Counted from the first letter of the stretch, positions 45,053-54,855 are shown. The stretch is DNA of 64,000 nucleotides from Facklamia sp. 7083-14-GEN3 (GCF_024742075.1 NZ_JANSGD010000001.1:682001-746000), one strand, 5' to 3'. Notes: generated by a model from the letters alone, not told the origin. Numbers and translations are program-made.

Positions 45053-47947
45053 TTAGTATAAATCATAGACCACATCAAAAAGATCTTTATCTTTTTCGAT
45101 TTTAGCTTTATTCCCTATGACAGCCAGCGAATAGTCTTTAAGTGATTTTTCTAAACCAACTGCCAATTCCTTCAACTGCTCATTAGTTACAGCAATCATT
45201 TCTTCTTTTAATTGACTAATCATTTGATGATCTAAGCCGGTCAAATGTAAAGTGAGAGCTTCTACACCTTTTTCATGGGCAGATTTTGGACGCTCTAATG
45301 GTGAAAGACTACCTATAATGTTCTTAAGTAGTTCACTTTCTGAAAGATTTAATTGTCGCACATAATCAGGTATAGCCAAATAACTTTCTACTGATTGACG
45401 AATATTGGGATCGCGATAGGACATCATGTATAAAGATCCCATGCGATCATGGCCATAACCTGAACCATAAGCTCCACCTTGTACCCGAATGGTATTCCAT
45501 AAATAGCCCAAATTCAATTCATTAGCCAAGACCTTCGAAACACCTGAATACTGTAAATTTTCACTAGCATCTGTAGCAAGTCCAACATAGTTGACGTCTT
45601 GAGCTGTGACAAAGGCTTCATTCTGTTTCTTACCACTTGGATAAGTTTGAATAGGCCCAAGATCTTTAATTGGAAGTTGTTCAAAAGCTTTGAGCACTTT
45701 ATTTTTAATCAAAGTTGCCCGCTCTTGATTACCAGTATATAGAATATTTAAACGATTAAAGTTAAGGACTTTTTGATAGCTGGTATTTAATTGGTCTAAT
45801 AAAATATCGGCTTTTCCTTCTTTAAGTAAATCACGACATTCTTTTAGATAATTAAAGAAATCGATTCCTGAAGTCATTTGTTCTAATTTAAGGGCAGGTT
45901 TATATTGGCTGAGGGCTCGCTTAAGTGCTAAAACATGCGCTCCAAAGTTTATACGATTTTCAAAGCCTGCAATTAATTCTTGGATAATGCGTAAAATTTC
46001 TTGCTGGTCTTCAATCAAGGTCGAAACCATAATTTCTTGCATCAATTCAATTAAATGATCGGATGAAGCTTCTAGCGCTTTCCCATTTAAAGCAAAGTAG
46101 GTTTGAATACTGCCGTCCAATTTTGGAACGATATCTACCGAAGCTAAGATGCCGCCGGTATGTGTATCGATTTGACGCTGCAGTTGATCGGAAGAATATT
46201 TTTTTGTTGCTAAAGCTGACATCAGCTTAGCCAATAATGAGAGACGTGAGTAATCTTCTAATTCAAGGTCACGAATATCCCAATAAAGCGATAAATAATC
46301 AATGCCAGAAGTAAATTGGTTGGCATGATAGAACTTACCTTTACCCTTTTCAAGCTCACTAATTGCTAGAGGTAATTCTTCTGTTTTTGTGGTTAAATCT
46401 TCTTTAGTCAACATTGGTATTTTGGCCAAATCTTCCGGCTTATCGGCTGATACTTGTCGCTCAATCAGGGCTTGAGTTGAAGCTACCAAGTCTTCCACTT
46501 CTTGTTGAGAGAGTTGAGACTTGTAATCTTGCAATTCTTGATGTTGTTTAGCTTCTTTTTGATCATTTAGACCCGGTTGTGCTTCTAATGTAATGGCTAC
46601 ACGATAATTGTTATCTAATAATTTTTCTGTGATTAATTTTTCGAAGTAGCCCTCTTTACCTAGCTTTCTCAATTCTTCTAAACGCTCAGAGAAGGAAAGA
46701 ATCTCAAAAGGTGAAAAGTCGTACAACCAGGTTTGATAGGCTGATAAGGTATAAAAGAGACCACGAGGACGTGATTCTGAAATGACTCTTTCTTTCAAGC
46801 GGAAGCTGATTTTATTAATGGAAGCTTGAATGATTTCAGGATCGATGCCTTCTTCAATCAACTTAGCTAAAGTTTCTTTGACAACCTTTTTAAAGTCGTC
46901 CATCTTATCAGCGGATGAGTATTTAGCTAGGATCATAAAGACTTCCGTATAACCAGGGAAATCATGACCTCCACTAATGTCGCCCCCAATTTCTGCATCA
47001 AGCAGGGCTTTCTTCAATGGGGACTGATTATTACCAAATAAAATTTCTTCCAAAATTTCGAACCCCATAGCTTCTAGTAAGTTATCAGCCGTTGAAACAT
47101 GCCAAGCTAAACATAGATAGTCTTTGTCAGCTGGGTCATCTCCTTCAGTAATCGAATAAGCTTGCTGAATATCTTTTTCTTTAGGCTCTTGGATATTGAA
47201 TTTCAAATCGACTGCTGGTGTTTTACCCTTACCATCAAAGTATTCTTCTAACATTTCGAAAGCATGATCAATGTCCAAATCACCGTATAGAACGGTTAGT
47301 GAATTACTTGGATGGTAATATTCTTGATGGTAGTCTACAAATTCTTTTTGGGTCAAATCTGTGATAGCTGATGGTAGTCCGCCTGATTCATATTGATAAA
47401 TAGAGTCCGGATATAAAGATTGATTCATGATATGATACATTTGATCATCCGGTGATGCCGTTGCCCCTTTCATTTCATTATAGACGACCCCTTTATAAAT
47501 CAGGTCATCCTCAGCCTTTTCTAAATGATAATGCCAGCCTTCTTGCGCTAAAATCTGAGGATTTTGACGGAAATTCGGCTCAAAAACGGCGTCTAAATAT
47601 ACGCTCATCAAGTTACTAAAATCTTGGTCATTAGTTGAAGCAACAGGATAAATAGTCTTATCCGAAAAAGTCATTGCGTTAACAAAAGTATTCATTGAAC
47701 CTTTGATAATCTCTACGAAAGGTTCTTTAGATGGATATTTTTTAGACCCATTAAGGACGGAATGCTCAATAATATGCGTTATCCCATTGTCACTATACGG
47801 TGGTGTTTTAAACCCGATGGTAAAGGATTTATTCTTATCCTCATTTTCTAAATAAAGGACTTGAGCCCCGGTTTCTTCGTGGACATATAAATGACCCATC
47901 GAGTGTATATCTGTTATATTTTGACTTTCTATTTTTTTAAATGGCAT
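45053..47947 (-). CDS. M16C family zinc metallopeptidase (presequence protease-like)
   Basis: Large inverted-zincin peptidase of 964 residues in the M16C group (PreP/Cym1-like). The zinc motif HxxEH is HIIEH at 58-62, in the context DNGITHIIEHSVLNGSKKYP; the third ligand Glu is in VVYNEMKGA near residue 140. The M16C linker domain follows, and the C-terminal half contains RVQGGAYGSGYG, the substrate-contact Arg-Tyr region. No signal peptide, so it is cytoplasmic and probably degrades short peptides. Single gene. Confidence 0.9.
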   Translation of the reverse strand: MPFKKIESQNITDIHSMGHLYVHEETGAQVLYLENEDKNKSFTIGFKTPPYSDNGITHIIEHSVLNGSKKYPSKEPFVEIIKGSMNTFVNAMTFSDKTIYPVASTNDQDFSNLMSVYLDAVFEPNFRQNPQILAQEGWHYHLEKAEDDLIYKGVVYNEMKGATASPDDQMYHIMNQSLYPDSIYQYESGGLPSAITDLTQKEFVDYHQEYYHPSNSLTVLYGDLDIDHAFEMLEEYFDGKGKTPAVDLKFNIQEPKEKDIQQAYSITEGDDPADKDYLCLAWHVSTADNLLEAMGFEILEEILFGNNQSPLKKALLDAEIGGDISGGHDFPGYTEVFMILAKYSSADKMDDFKKVVKETLAKLIEEGIDPEIIQASINKISFRLKERVISESRPRGLFYTLSAYQTWLYDFSPFEILSFSERLEELRKLGKEGYFEKLITEKLLDNNYRVAITLEAQPGLNDQKEAKQHQELQDYKSQLSQQEVEDLVASTQALIERQVSADKPEDLAKIPMLTKEDLTTKTEELPLAISELEKGKGKFYHANQFTSGIDYLSLYWDIRDLELEDYSRLSLLAKLMSALATKKYSSDQLQRQIDTHTGGILASVDIVPKLDGSIQTYFALNGKALEASSDHLIELMQEIMVSTLIEDQQEILRIIQELIAGFENRINFGAHVLALKRALSQYKPALKLEQMTSGIDFFNYLKECRDLLKEGKADILLDQLNTSYQKVLNFNRLNILYTGNQERATLIKNKVLKAFEQLPIKDLGPIQTYPSGKKQNEAFVTAQDVNYVGLATDASENLQYSGVSKVLANELNLGYLWNTIRVQGGAYGSGYGHDRMGSLYMMSYRDPNIRQSVESYLAIPDYVRQLNLSESELLKNIIGSLSPLERPKSAHEKGVEALTLHLTGLDHQMISQLKEEMIAVTNEQLKELAVGLEKSLKDYSLAVIGNKAKIEKDKDLFDVVYDLY

Positions 47948-48069
47948 GTATTAACCTCCTAGTTAAATGTTTACTTCCTCATTATGGCATACTTGTAAGC
48001 CCTTTTAAACTATTTAGAAGTATTTAGAAGCGATTATTTCTGCTATAATAAGACAAAAGGAGTGATTAA

Positions 48070-48411
48070 ATGAAAAATATTTTAACAACCACATTAGTTG
48101 TTCTTGTTTTAAGTTATATAATTCCAGGAATAGTTGTCACTAGTTTACTTTCTGTCATTATTTTTTCTATTTTACTTGGTCTAGTAAGTGGAACTTTAGG
48201 ACGTTTATTAAAGGTCGCTGGCTGCGCCCTTAATTTACTGACCTTTGGTTTTTTCAATTTAGCTATCAATGCTTTGATGATTCAATTAGTAGATAGCATG
48301 TTAGATGGTATTCTAGTGGAAAACTTCTGGTATGCTGCTTTACTAGCGATAGCAATCAGTCTCTTCTCTACTCACAACCAGAACGAAGACCTTAAACATA
48401 AAAGACTTTAA
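48070..48411 (+). CDS. Phage holin family IV-type membrane protein
   Basis: Hydrophobic protein of 113 residues with four membrane segments, matching the widely distributed family called mycobacterial four-TMS phage holin. Despite the name, no phage gene is nearby, and chromosomal copies of this family have no proven holin role. An extended -10 (TGCTATAAT) precedes it, and a terminator follows. Confidence 0.8.
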   Translation: MKNILTTTLVVLVLSYIIPGIVVTSLLSVIIFSILLGLVSGTLGRLLKVAGCALNLLTFGFFNLAINALMIQLVDSMLDGILVENFWYAALLAIAISLFSTHNQNEDLKHKRL

Positions 48412-48424
48412 TTCTATATAAACT

Positions 48425-48462
48425 TAAAAGACAAGGCCTACTATAGTAGGCCTTGTCTTTTT
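48425..48462. terminator. Bidirectional terminator between the holin-family gene and pdxS
   Basis: Perfect 16-bp palindrome (48427-48458) with AGACAAGGCCTAC arms and T runs on both strands. Confidence 0.92.
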
Positions 48463-48482
48463 TGAAGGTTAAATAATTTCTA

Positions 48483-49343
48483 TTAGTTACCACGATTAGC
48501 CATAATAACTTCAACTTCATCTGGGTTCAAGCCAACCATGGCTTCGCCCAAGTCTTCAGAAACTTCAGCGATGACTTTAGGATCTTGATAATTCTCAACG
48601 GCTCTAACAATGGCTTTGGCTCTCTTTTCAGGATTGGCTGATTTAAAAATGCCTGATCCAACAAAGACACCTTGGGCACCTAATTGCATCATTAAAGCGG
48701 CATCCGCAGGAGTCGCTACCCCACCAGCAGAGAAGTTAACCACTGGTAATTCACCTGTTTGATGAACTTTTTTAAGTAAATTGTATGGCACTTTTAAGTC
48801 ACGTGCTTCAACATATAATTCATCTTCATCCATGGCTTGAATACGTTTAATGCCCGCTTGAATCGATCGCATATGGGTCACAGCTTGAACCACATCTCCT
48901 GTTCCGGCCTCACCTTTAGTACGAATCATTGAAGCCCCTTCTTGGGTACGACGAAGCGCTTCACCAATGTTTCTAGCACCACAAACAAAAGGTACTTTAA
49001 AGTTTGTCTTGTTAATATGATGTTCATTATCAGCAGGTGAAAGCACTTCAGACTCATCAATATAATCAACATCAATAGCTTCTAAAATTTGCGCTTCAAC
49101 AAAATGACCAATACGCACTTTAGCCATGACCGGAATTGAAACAGCCTCTTGAATAGATTTTATTAAGGCTGGGTCTGACATCCGGCTCACACCACCCGCT
49201 TGGCGAATATCTGCTGGAATACGTTCTAAAGCCATAACAGCCACTGCACCCGCTGCTTCTGCAATTTTAGCTTGCTCTGGATTCATCACATCCATAATAA
49301 CACCACCGACAAAAGTTTTTGGATCAATAATTTCTTTAGACAT
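48483..49343 (-). CDS. pdxS: Pyridoxal 5'-phosphate synthase subunit PdxS
   Basis: Forms PLP from ribose 5-phosphate, glyceraldehyde 3-phosphate and ammonia. The 286-residue TIM barrel has [20 protein letters not shown], the active-site Lys in [21 protein letters not shown], the second Lys in [10 protein letters not shown] and [20 protein letters not shown], all intact. The glutaminase gene pdxT, normally immediately downstream, is missing: pdxS ends at a strong terminator. It is divergent from the PdxR-type regulator at 49428. Confidence 0.95.
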   Translation of the reverse strand: MSKEIIDPKTFVGGVIMDVMNPEQAKIAEAAGAVAVMALERIPADIRQAGGVSRMSDPALIKSIQEAVSIPVMAKVRIGHFVEAQILEAIDVDYIDESEVLSPADNEHHINKTNFKVPFVCGARNIGEALRRTQEGASMIRTKGEAGTGDVVQAVTHMRSIQAGIKRIQAMDEDELYVEARDLKVPYNLLKKVHQTGELPVVNFSAGGVATPADAALMMQLGAQGVFVGSGIFKSANPEKRAKAIVRAVENYQDPKVIAEVSEDLGEAMVGLNPDEVEVIMANRGN

Positions 49344-49374
49344 AAAATCATTCCCTTCTATAGCTTTATCTTAA

Positions 49375-49420
49375 TTGATTTTGGTACTATATAAAGTACC
49401 AAATCAAAATAAAGTGAGGG
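49375..49420. promoter_or_regulatory. Candidate PdxR operator between pdxS and pdxR
   Basis: An inverted repeat spans 49375-49407 with half-sites TTGATTTTGGTACT and AGTACCAAATCAA. A third GGTACC lies near 49419-49424, between the pdxR ribosome binding site and its start. Three GGTAC-type units in a divergent gap fit control of both genes by a MocR-type regulator. Confidence 0.6.
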
Positions 49421-49427
49421 TACCAGT

Positions 49428-50774
49428 TTGTTATATTTACAACTTTATAATGAAATCAAACAAAGAATTCTACAAGGTCAATTAAATCCTGGCGAAAAGC
49501 TACCGAGCAAGAGGCAAATGGCTAAAGATCGAGGAGTCAGTCTCAATACAGTGACTGCTAGCTTGGACCAATTAGCGGCGGAAGGTTATATTGAAGCCAT
49601 CCAACGCAGGGGTTATTTCGTTCTCAGTCAAAAATTGAGTTTAAAAGAACCCAATCAATGGCAATTAAGTGAATTTCAAGCAGACAGTCGACCCGCTATT
49701 GATTGGCGTTACAAGGGAGTCGATCCTGAATTCCCAGTGGCCACTTGGAAAAAAATTACAATGGAGTGTCTCAATCAAGATGCAACTTTTCTGACCGAAA
49801 AAGGGCCTAAACTCGGTGAACACCGCTTGCGCGAAACGATTGCTACTTACTTATGGAATGCCAAAGGAATTAAAGCCTCTCCTAGTCACATTATCATTGG
49901 TTCTTCAACTGAGAACCTACTTTTACTCTTAGTTAAATTGATTGGTAAAGCTAAAATCGGAGTCGAAGATCCGGGATTTCATCGTTGGGGGGATTTTTTA
50001 AAAGCCAATCAAATCGAACAAATCCCCATTCAATTAGATTATGAAGGCGCAAATCCTCATCTAATGGATAAGCAACGAATGGACTTACTTTATATAACGC
50101 CTTCTTACCAATTTCCTACAGGTTCAATTATGACCATCGGACGCAAGCAAGAACTATTAGATTGGGCTAATCAAGACGAAAAATGGTTAATTGAAGACGA
50201 ATATAACGGTGAATTTCGTTATCAAGGTAAACCCATCCCTCCATTAAAGTCCATCGATTCCCATGATCGCGTCATCTATTTGCAATCTTTTTCATCTTTA
50301 ATTAGTCCCGCTTTAAGAATATCTTTTATGCTTTTGCCAGACTCACTCTTACAAAAATTTAAAAAATACCCTTATTATTTCTCATGTCCTGTCCCTCGAT
50401 TGACGCAAAATGTTTTAGCTCAATTCATGGCTGGTGGTCACTTTACGCGTCATGTTAACCGCATGCGCCGAAAATATGCTAAGAAAAGACAATTGTTAGA
50501 AGAATGGGCCAAACACTTCGATAATCTAAAAATTATTGGAACAAATGCGGGGCTTCATCTATTATTAGAAGTTCACTCCACTACTCTTAGTGAAAGTGAG
50601 ATTGTTGAGACAGCAAAGAGAAAAGGCATGGCGCTCTCTCCTTTAACAGACTATGAATTGAATAAAAAAAGAAGGCCAGTTAGTTTAGTAGTCGGTTATG
50701 CCAGAGCTAATTTTGATGAATTAGCAGCGGGCATGCAGCTTTTAGAACAAATTTTAGATCTTAAAGAAAGATAA
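49428..50774 (+). CDS. pdxR: MocR-type (GntR plus aminotransferase-like) regulator, PdxR-like
   Basis: A winged-helix GntR domain (about 1-65, LPSKRQMAKDRGVSLNTVTA) joined to a fold-type I aminotransferase-like domain, 448 residues. Divergent position next to pdxS makes PdxR the best assignment. The PLP-binding lysine is replaced: where GabR and most MocR proteins have SFSK, this one has SFSS (Ser290), while DPGF, EDEYNGEFRY and PALRISF are kept. Start is TTG 49428 after GTGAGGG. Confidence 0.82.
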   Translation: MLYLQLYNEIKQRILQGQLNPGEKLPSKRQMAKDRGVSLNTVTASLDQLAAEGYIEAIQRRGYFVLSQKLSLKEPNQWQLSEFQADSRPAIDWRYKGVDPEFPVATWKKITMECLNQDATFLTEKGPKLGEHRLRETIATYLWNAKGIKASPSHIIIGSSTENLLLLLVKLIGKAKIGVEDPGFHRWGDFLKANQIEQIPIQLDYEGANPHLMDKQRMDLLYITPSYQFPTGSIMTIGRKQELLDWANQDEKWLIEDEYNGEFRYQGKPIPPLKSIDSHDRVIYLQSFSSLISPALRISFMLLPDSLLQKFKKYPYYFSCPVPRLTQNVLAQFMAGGHFTRHVNRMRRKYAKKRQLLEEWAKHFDNLKIIGTNAGLHLLLEVHSTTLSESEIVETAKRKGMALSPLTDYELNKKRRPVSLVVGYARANFDELAAGMQLLEQILDLKER

Positions 50775-50777
50775 AAA

Positions 50778-50804
50778 TTCAAAGTCATTATAATTGACTT
50801 TGAA
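50778..50804 (+). terminator. Hairpin after pdxR
   Basis: Ten-bp arms TTCAAAGTCA (50778-50787) and TGACTTTGAA (50795-50804) without a T run. It could be a weak terminator of pdxR or an operator for the next operon. Confidence 0.45.
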
Positions 50805-50820
50805 GGGTATTGCTTTAGAA

Positions 50821-50838
50821 TAGTTCTCATGGTAACTA
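50821..50838 (+). promoter_or_regulatory. MarR-type operator-like palindrome
   Basis: TAGTT (50821-50825) and AACTA (50834-50838) separated by eight bases, overlapping a possible -10 (TAACTA) 17 bases after TTGCTT. It lies 18 bases before the MarR gene start, where autorepression is usual. Confidence 0.5.
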
Positions 50839-50856
50839 ATCGGAAAGGAGATCTCT

Positions 50857-51315
50857 ATGCTCTACCATTTGAAACATACGATCCATCAGGCTGAACAACT
50901 TAAAATACGTTACGCAAACGTCTATGATATTCAGCATCTAGATGGACCACAAGGACATGCTATTATGTACCTATACTGTCACCAAGACGCACCCGTTTTT
51001 CAAAAGGATATTGAAGACCATTTAAATATTTCAAAATCTGTGGCCAGTCATTTAATTCAGCGTATGAAACGCAATGGTTTCATCGAAACCTTTCCTTATG
51101 CTGAAGACAAACGCCATAAAGTCATTCAATTAACGAATTTAGGACTTAAAAAATGTAGTAAAATTGAAGATTTTATCCTGATGACTAAACAAACGGTTCT
51201 TGATGGAATCTCACAAGATGAAATTGACTTTTTACATAAAATATTTCTAAAAATTGACCAAAATATACTAAAAGCCAATGAATTATTGGATCAAAAGGAG
51301 GATACTCATGATTAA
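50857..51315 (+). CDS. MarR family transcriptional regulator
   Basis: Winged-helix regulator of 152 residues. The recognition region is FQKDIEDHLNISKSVASHLIQRMKRNGFIE followed by the wing YAEDKRHKVIQLT. AAAGGAGAT precedes ATG 50857. It overlaps the downstream ABC gene by eight bases, so it most likely controls its own operon with the exporter pair in response to an efflux substrate or small molecule. Ligand unknown. Confidence 0.88.
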   Translation: MLYHLKHTIHQAEQLKIRYANVYDIQHLDGPQGHAIMYLYCHQDAPVFQKDIEDHLNISKSVASHLIQRMKRNGFIETFPYAEDKRHKVIQLTNLGLKKCSKIEDFILMTKQTVLDGISQDEIDFLHKIFLKIDQNILKANELLDQKEDTHD

Positions 51316-53071
51316 AATATTTAAACGATTAACCGCTAAACAAGTGGTCATGATGATCACTGCAATCATCTTAATCATTGCTAGCGTTTGGATTGAATTA
51401 CAGGTACCTGGTTATATGTCAGAAATTACGCAAAGACTCCAAAATCCAGAAGTAGCCGTTTCAGATCTCTATGATCCTGGTTCTAAGATGATTAGCCTTT
51501 CAATTGTTGGACTTGGTTTATCTTTGATTGTGGTCTTCTTATCAGCGCGGGTAGCAGCCAGCTTTGCTTCCGGATTAAGACGTGATGTTTTTGATTCCGT
51601 TATGGATTACTCGACAGCTGAACTTCAAGACTTCTCAATTCCTAGCTTACTTACGCGAACAACTAATGATATCGTGCAAATTCAAGTCTTCTTAGCTATG
51701 GGCCTACAAATTATCGTCAGAGGACCGATGATGGCTATTCTAGCCGTTGGTAAAATTTCTACAAAGAATGTGGAATGGATGTGGGTAACTTTTGCCGCGG
51801 TTGGCTTAATGTTAACTACGATAATTATTCTCTTATCCATTGTTTTACCAAGACAAAAGCTAGTCCAAAGTTTAACCGACCGTTTAAATCGTATCATGCG
51901 AGAGTCTTTATCCGGTATGCGCGTGATCCGTGCCTATAATGCGGAAGACTATCAAACTGACAAATTCTCAGATGCTAACCAAGAACTCACCGGTTTGAAC
52001 TTAGTCATTTATCGAACCATGAGTTTCATGAATCCTCTAATGATGCTTGTTTCAAACGGCTTAACCTTAGGCGTTTATTGGGTGGGAGCCTATCTAATTG
52101 CTGCCGCTGCCTTCCAAGAAAAAATTGTTTTATTCTCCGATATGATTGTCTTTTCATCCTATGCCATGCAAGTAGTGATTGGCTTTATGATGATGACCAT
52201 GATTTTCATTATCATGCCAAGAACCATGGTTTCAGCTAAAAGGGTCAGTGAAGTGTTAGATACTAGATCCAGTCTCGTTTATCCAGCAAATGCTCCTCAA
52301 GAAATTGATAAAGGCTCACTGGTATTCCAAGATGTTAGTTTTGCCTACCCAGGTGCTTCTAAGCCTGTACTTGAAGATATTTCATTTGAAGCAAAAGCAG
52401 GCCAAACTCTTGCCTTTATCGGGTCAACCGGATCTGGCAAGTCCACTTTGATTAACTTGATTCCGCGTTTATTCGATGCCACTGAAGGAGAAATTTTGAT
52501 TAATGGCCATTCGATCAAAGACTATCCACGTGAACGTTTAAACGAAATTGTCGGCTATGTGCCCCAAAGATCCGTGCTATTTTCGGGAACCATTGAGTCA
52601 AATATCGCCTTTGGTGATTCTAGTCAAAGCCCGCTCAGTGAAAAAGAAATATGGGAGGCCATCGATATCGCTCAGGCCAAAGATTTCGTCACTGAAAAAG
52701 AGGAACAATTACAAAGCCATGTGGCCCAAGATGGCACCAACTTTTCAGGCGGTCAAAAACAACGTTTAGCGATAGCTCGCGCAATTGGTAGAAACCCACA
52801 AATTCTTATCTTTGATGATTCTTTCTCAGCGCTTGACTATCAAACCGATCGTAAATTACGCCAAGTTCTAGCTGAGGAAACCAAAGAAATGACTAAAATT
52901 ATTGTCGGCCAAAGAATATCCACCATCATGGATGCTGATCAAATCATGGTTATTGAAAAGGGCCGAATTGTTGGTAGAGGTACTCACCAAGAATTACTGA
53001 CATCCAATAAAGTCTATCAAGAAATCGCATATTCACAATTAAACAAGGAGGAACTTGATAATGGAAAATAA
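51308..53071 (+). CDS. ABC exporter half-transporter with degenerate ATPase site
   Basis: Half-transporter of 587 residues from ATG 51308, five bases after AAAAGGAGGA; an upstream in-frame ATG at 51278 lies inside the MarR gene. Six membrane segments precede Walker A GSTGSGKST, signature FSGGQKQRL and Walker B ILIFDDSFS, where the catalytic Glu is Asp. This marks the degenerate half of a heterodimer. It overlaps its partner by 11 bases. Similar MarR-linked pairs include EfrAB-type exporters. Confidence 0.9.
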   Translation: MIKIFKRLTAKQVVMMITAIILIIASVWIELQVPGYMSEITQRLQNPEVAVSDLYDPGSKMISLSIVGLGLSLIVVFLSARVAASFASGLRRDVFDSVMDYSTAELQDFSIPSLLTRTTNDIVQIQVFLAMGLQIIVRGPMMAILAVGKISTKNVEWMWVTFAAVGLMLTTIIILLSIVLPRQKLVQSLTDRLNRIMRESLSGMRVIRAYNAEDYQTDKFSDANQELTGLNLVIYRTMSFMNPLMMLVSNGLTLGVYWVGAYLIAAAAFQEKIVLFSDMIVFSSYAMQVVIGFMMMTMIFIIMPRTMVSAKRVSEVLDTRSSLVYPANAPQEIDKGSLVFQDVSFAYPGASKPVLEDISFEAKAGQTLAFIGSTGSGKSTLINLIPRLFDATEGEILINGHSIKDYPRERLNEIVGYVPQRSVLFSGTIESNIAFGDSSQSPLSEKEIWEAIDIAQAKDFVTEKEEQLQSHVAQDGTNFSGGQKQRLAIARAIGRNPQILIFDDSFSALDYQTDRKLRQVLAEETKEMTKIIVGQRISTIMDADQIMVIEKGRIVGRGTHQELLTSNKVYQEIAYSQLNKEELDNGK

Positions 53072-54797
53072 AGCAGTTAATTTAAGAACCTATAGCAAGG
53101 GCTTCCGTTTAATCTTTGTCCTCGCTATCCTTTTCTCAATTGCCGGATCTTATATTTCAGTGATCGGACCGGATCGAATTCGGCGAATCACCGACTTAAT
53201 CGCCCAAGGTATGATGACCGAAATGAATCTAGATAAGATCAGTCAACAAGCAAGCTACCTGGCTATGCTTTTTGCTATGGGAGCGGTAGCAAACTACGGT
53301 GCTTCCTTTATTATGGCAACCATCTCGCAACGCTTAACGCAAAACTTGCGTGAAGGAATTGGTCATAAGGTAAACCGTATGCCCCTTAATTATTTTGACC
53401 AGCATTCACAAGGTGATACCCTTTCAAGAGTAACCAACGACTTAGATACTTTAGGACAAACACTTAACCAAAGTATGTCCACCCTTGTTTCTGCTAGTAC
53501 CTTATTAATCGGTACATTAATTATGATGTTTCGAACAGATGTCACCTTGACTCTAGTATCTATTGCAACTGTTGTGATAGGCTTTGGAATTACCATATTT
53601 CTAATGATTAAATCAAGAAGCTTTTTTAAACAACAACAAAACTACTTAGCCGATATTAATGGTCATATTGAAGAAATGTATACTGGTCATGCCATTGTAC
53701 GCTCATATAATGCGGTTGATTTTGCCAAAGAAACATTTCGGAATATTAATGAAGATTTAGAAACTAGCATTTGGAAAGCCCAATTTCTCTCGGGGATTGC
53801 CATGCCTTTAATGATTTTCATTGGTAACTTTGGTTATGTATTGGTATGTATCTTCGGAGCAGCCTTAGTTATTGAAGGACAAATTACAATCGGTGTCATT
53901 GTCGCCTTTATGATGTATATTCGGATGTTCTCTCGTCCTATTCAGCAATTGGCTCAATCTAGTCAAGCTTTAGCTCAGGCTCGAGCTGCTATGTCGCGTG
54001 TCTTTGATTTTCTAAATGAAGAAGAATTAGAAAATGAAGATCATAAGACTCGTCAATTAAAGGATGTCGAAGGTTTAATTGAATTCGACCATGTGCAATT
54101 TGGTTATGATTCGGAAGAAATGATTATTCACGACTTTTCTGCCTATGCCAAACCAGGCAAAAAAATTGCCATCGTCGGTCCAACCGGTGCTGGTAAGACC
54201 ACTATTGTGAACTTACTGATGCGCTTTTATGAAATTGATAGTGGGGAAATTCGTCTAGACGGTAAAGATATTCAAAAAATGAAACGTAGTGAAATTCATG
54301 AATACTTCTCTATGGTCTTACAAGATACCTGGCTATTTGAAGGTACCATTCGTGATAACCTACTGTTTAACAAAAAAAATGTGGGAGAAGCTGAAATGGT
54401 TTCTGCCTGTCAAGCCGTTGGAATTGACCATTTCATCAACACCCTTCCGGATACTTACGATACAGTCTTAGATGAAAAAGTCACCTTGTCCGTTGGACAA
54501 AAGCAATTGCTAACAATTGCCCGTGCACTTATTAAAGACGCACCATTATTAATTCTTGATGAGGCAACTTCTTCAGTGGATACACGGACAGAAGTACTTA
54601 TCCAAGAAGCCATGGATAAATTGACTGAAGGACGCACTTCCTTCATCATTGCCCACCGTCTATCGACTATCCGTAATGCCGATTTAATTCTTGTTCTAAA
54701 AGATGGGAATATTATTGAACAAGGAAACCATGATCAATTAATTGAAGCACAAGGCTTCTATGCTGACCTATATAACAGTCAGTTTGAAGCTGCTTAA
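53061..54797 (+). CDS. ABC exporter half-transporter with consensus ATPase site
   Basis: Partner half-transporter of 578 residues starting at ATG 53061 after AAGGAGG. Walker A is GPTGAGKTT, signature LSVGQKQLL and Walker B LLILDEATS with catalytic Glu. Its domain split matches that of the 40220 gene, but the two pairs have different regulatory regions and are not close copies. Ends at a strong terminator. Confidence 0.9.
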   Translation: MENKAVNLRTYSKGFRLIFVLAILFSIAGSYISVIGPDRIRRITDLIAQGMMTEMNLDKISQQASYLAMLFAMGAVANYGASFIMATISQRLTQNLREGIGHKVNRMPLNYFDQHSQGDTLSRVTNDLDTLGQTLNQSMSTLVSASTLLIGTLIMMFRTDVTLTLVSIATVVIGFGITIFLMIKSRSFFKQQQNYLADINGHIEEMYTGHAIVRSYNAVDFAKETFRNINEDLETSIWKAQFLSGIAMPLMIFIGNFGYVLVCIFGAALVIEGQITIGVIVAFMMYIRMFSRPIQQLAQSSQALAQARAAMSRVFDFLNEEELENEDHKTRQLKDVEGLIEFDHVQFGYDSEEMIIHDFSAYAKPGKKIAIVGPTGAGKTTIVNLLMRFYEIDSGEIRLDGKDIQKMKRSEIHEYFSMVLQDTWLFEGTIRDNLLFNKKNVGEAEMVSACQAVGIDHFINTLPDTYDTVLDEKVTLSVGQKQLLTIARALIKDAPLLILDEATSSVDTRTEVLIQEAMDKLTEGRTSFIIAHRLSTIRNADLILVLKDGNIIEQGNHDQLIEAQGFYADLYNSQFEAA

Positions 54798-54814
54798 TTT
54801 AAGCTTATCTACAC

Positions 54815-54845
54815 AAAAAGCTCGCCCTAACAGGCGAGCTTTTTT
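54815..54845. terminator. Bidirectional terminator between the MarR-ABC operon and copB
   Basis: Arms AGCTCGCC (54819-54826) and GGCGAGCT (54833-54840), six-base loop, six T residues on the plus strand and TTTTTGTG on the minus strand. Confidence 0.9.
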
Positions 54846-54855
54846 AGCTATTTAT

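Noticed and set aside
48070-48411. Prophage remnant suggested by the holin-family gene
   Set aside because: No integrase, endolysin, structural gene or att-like repeat nearby, and this family is common on chromosomes.
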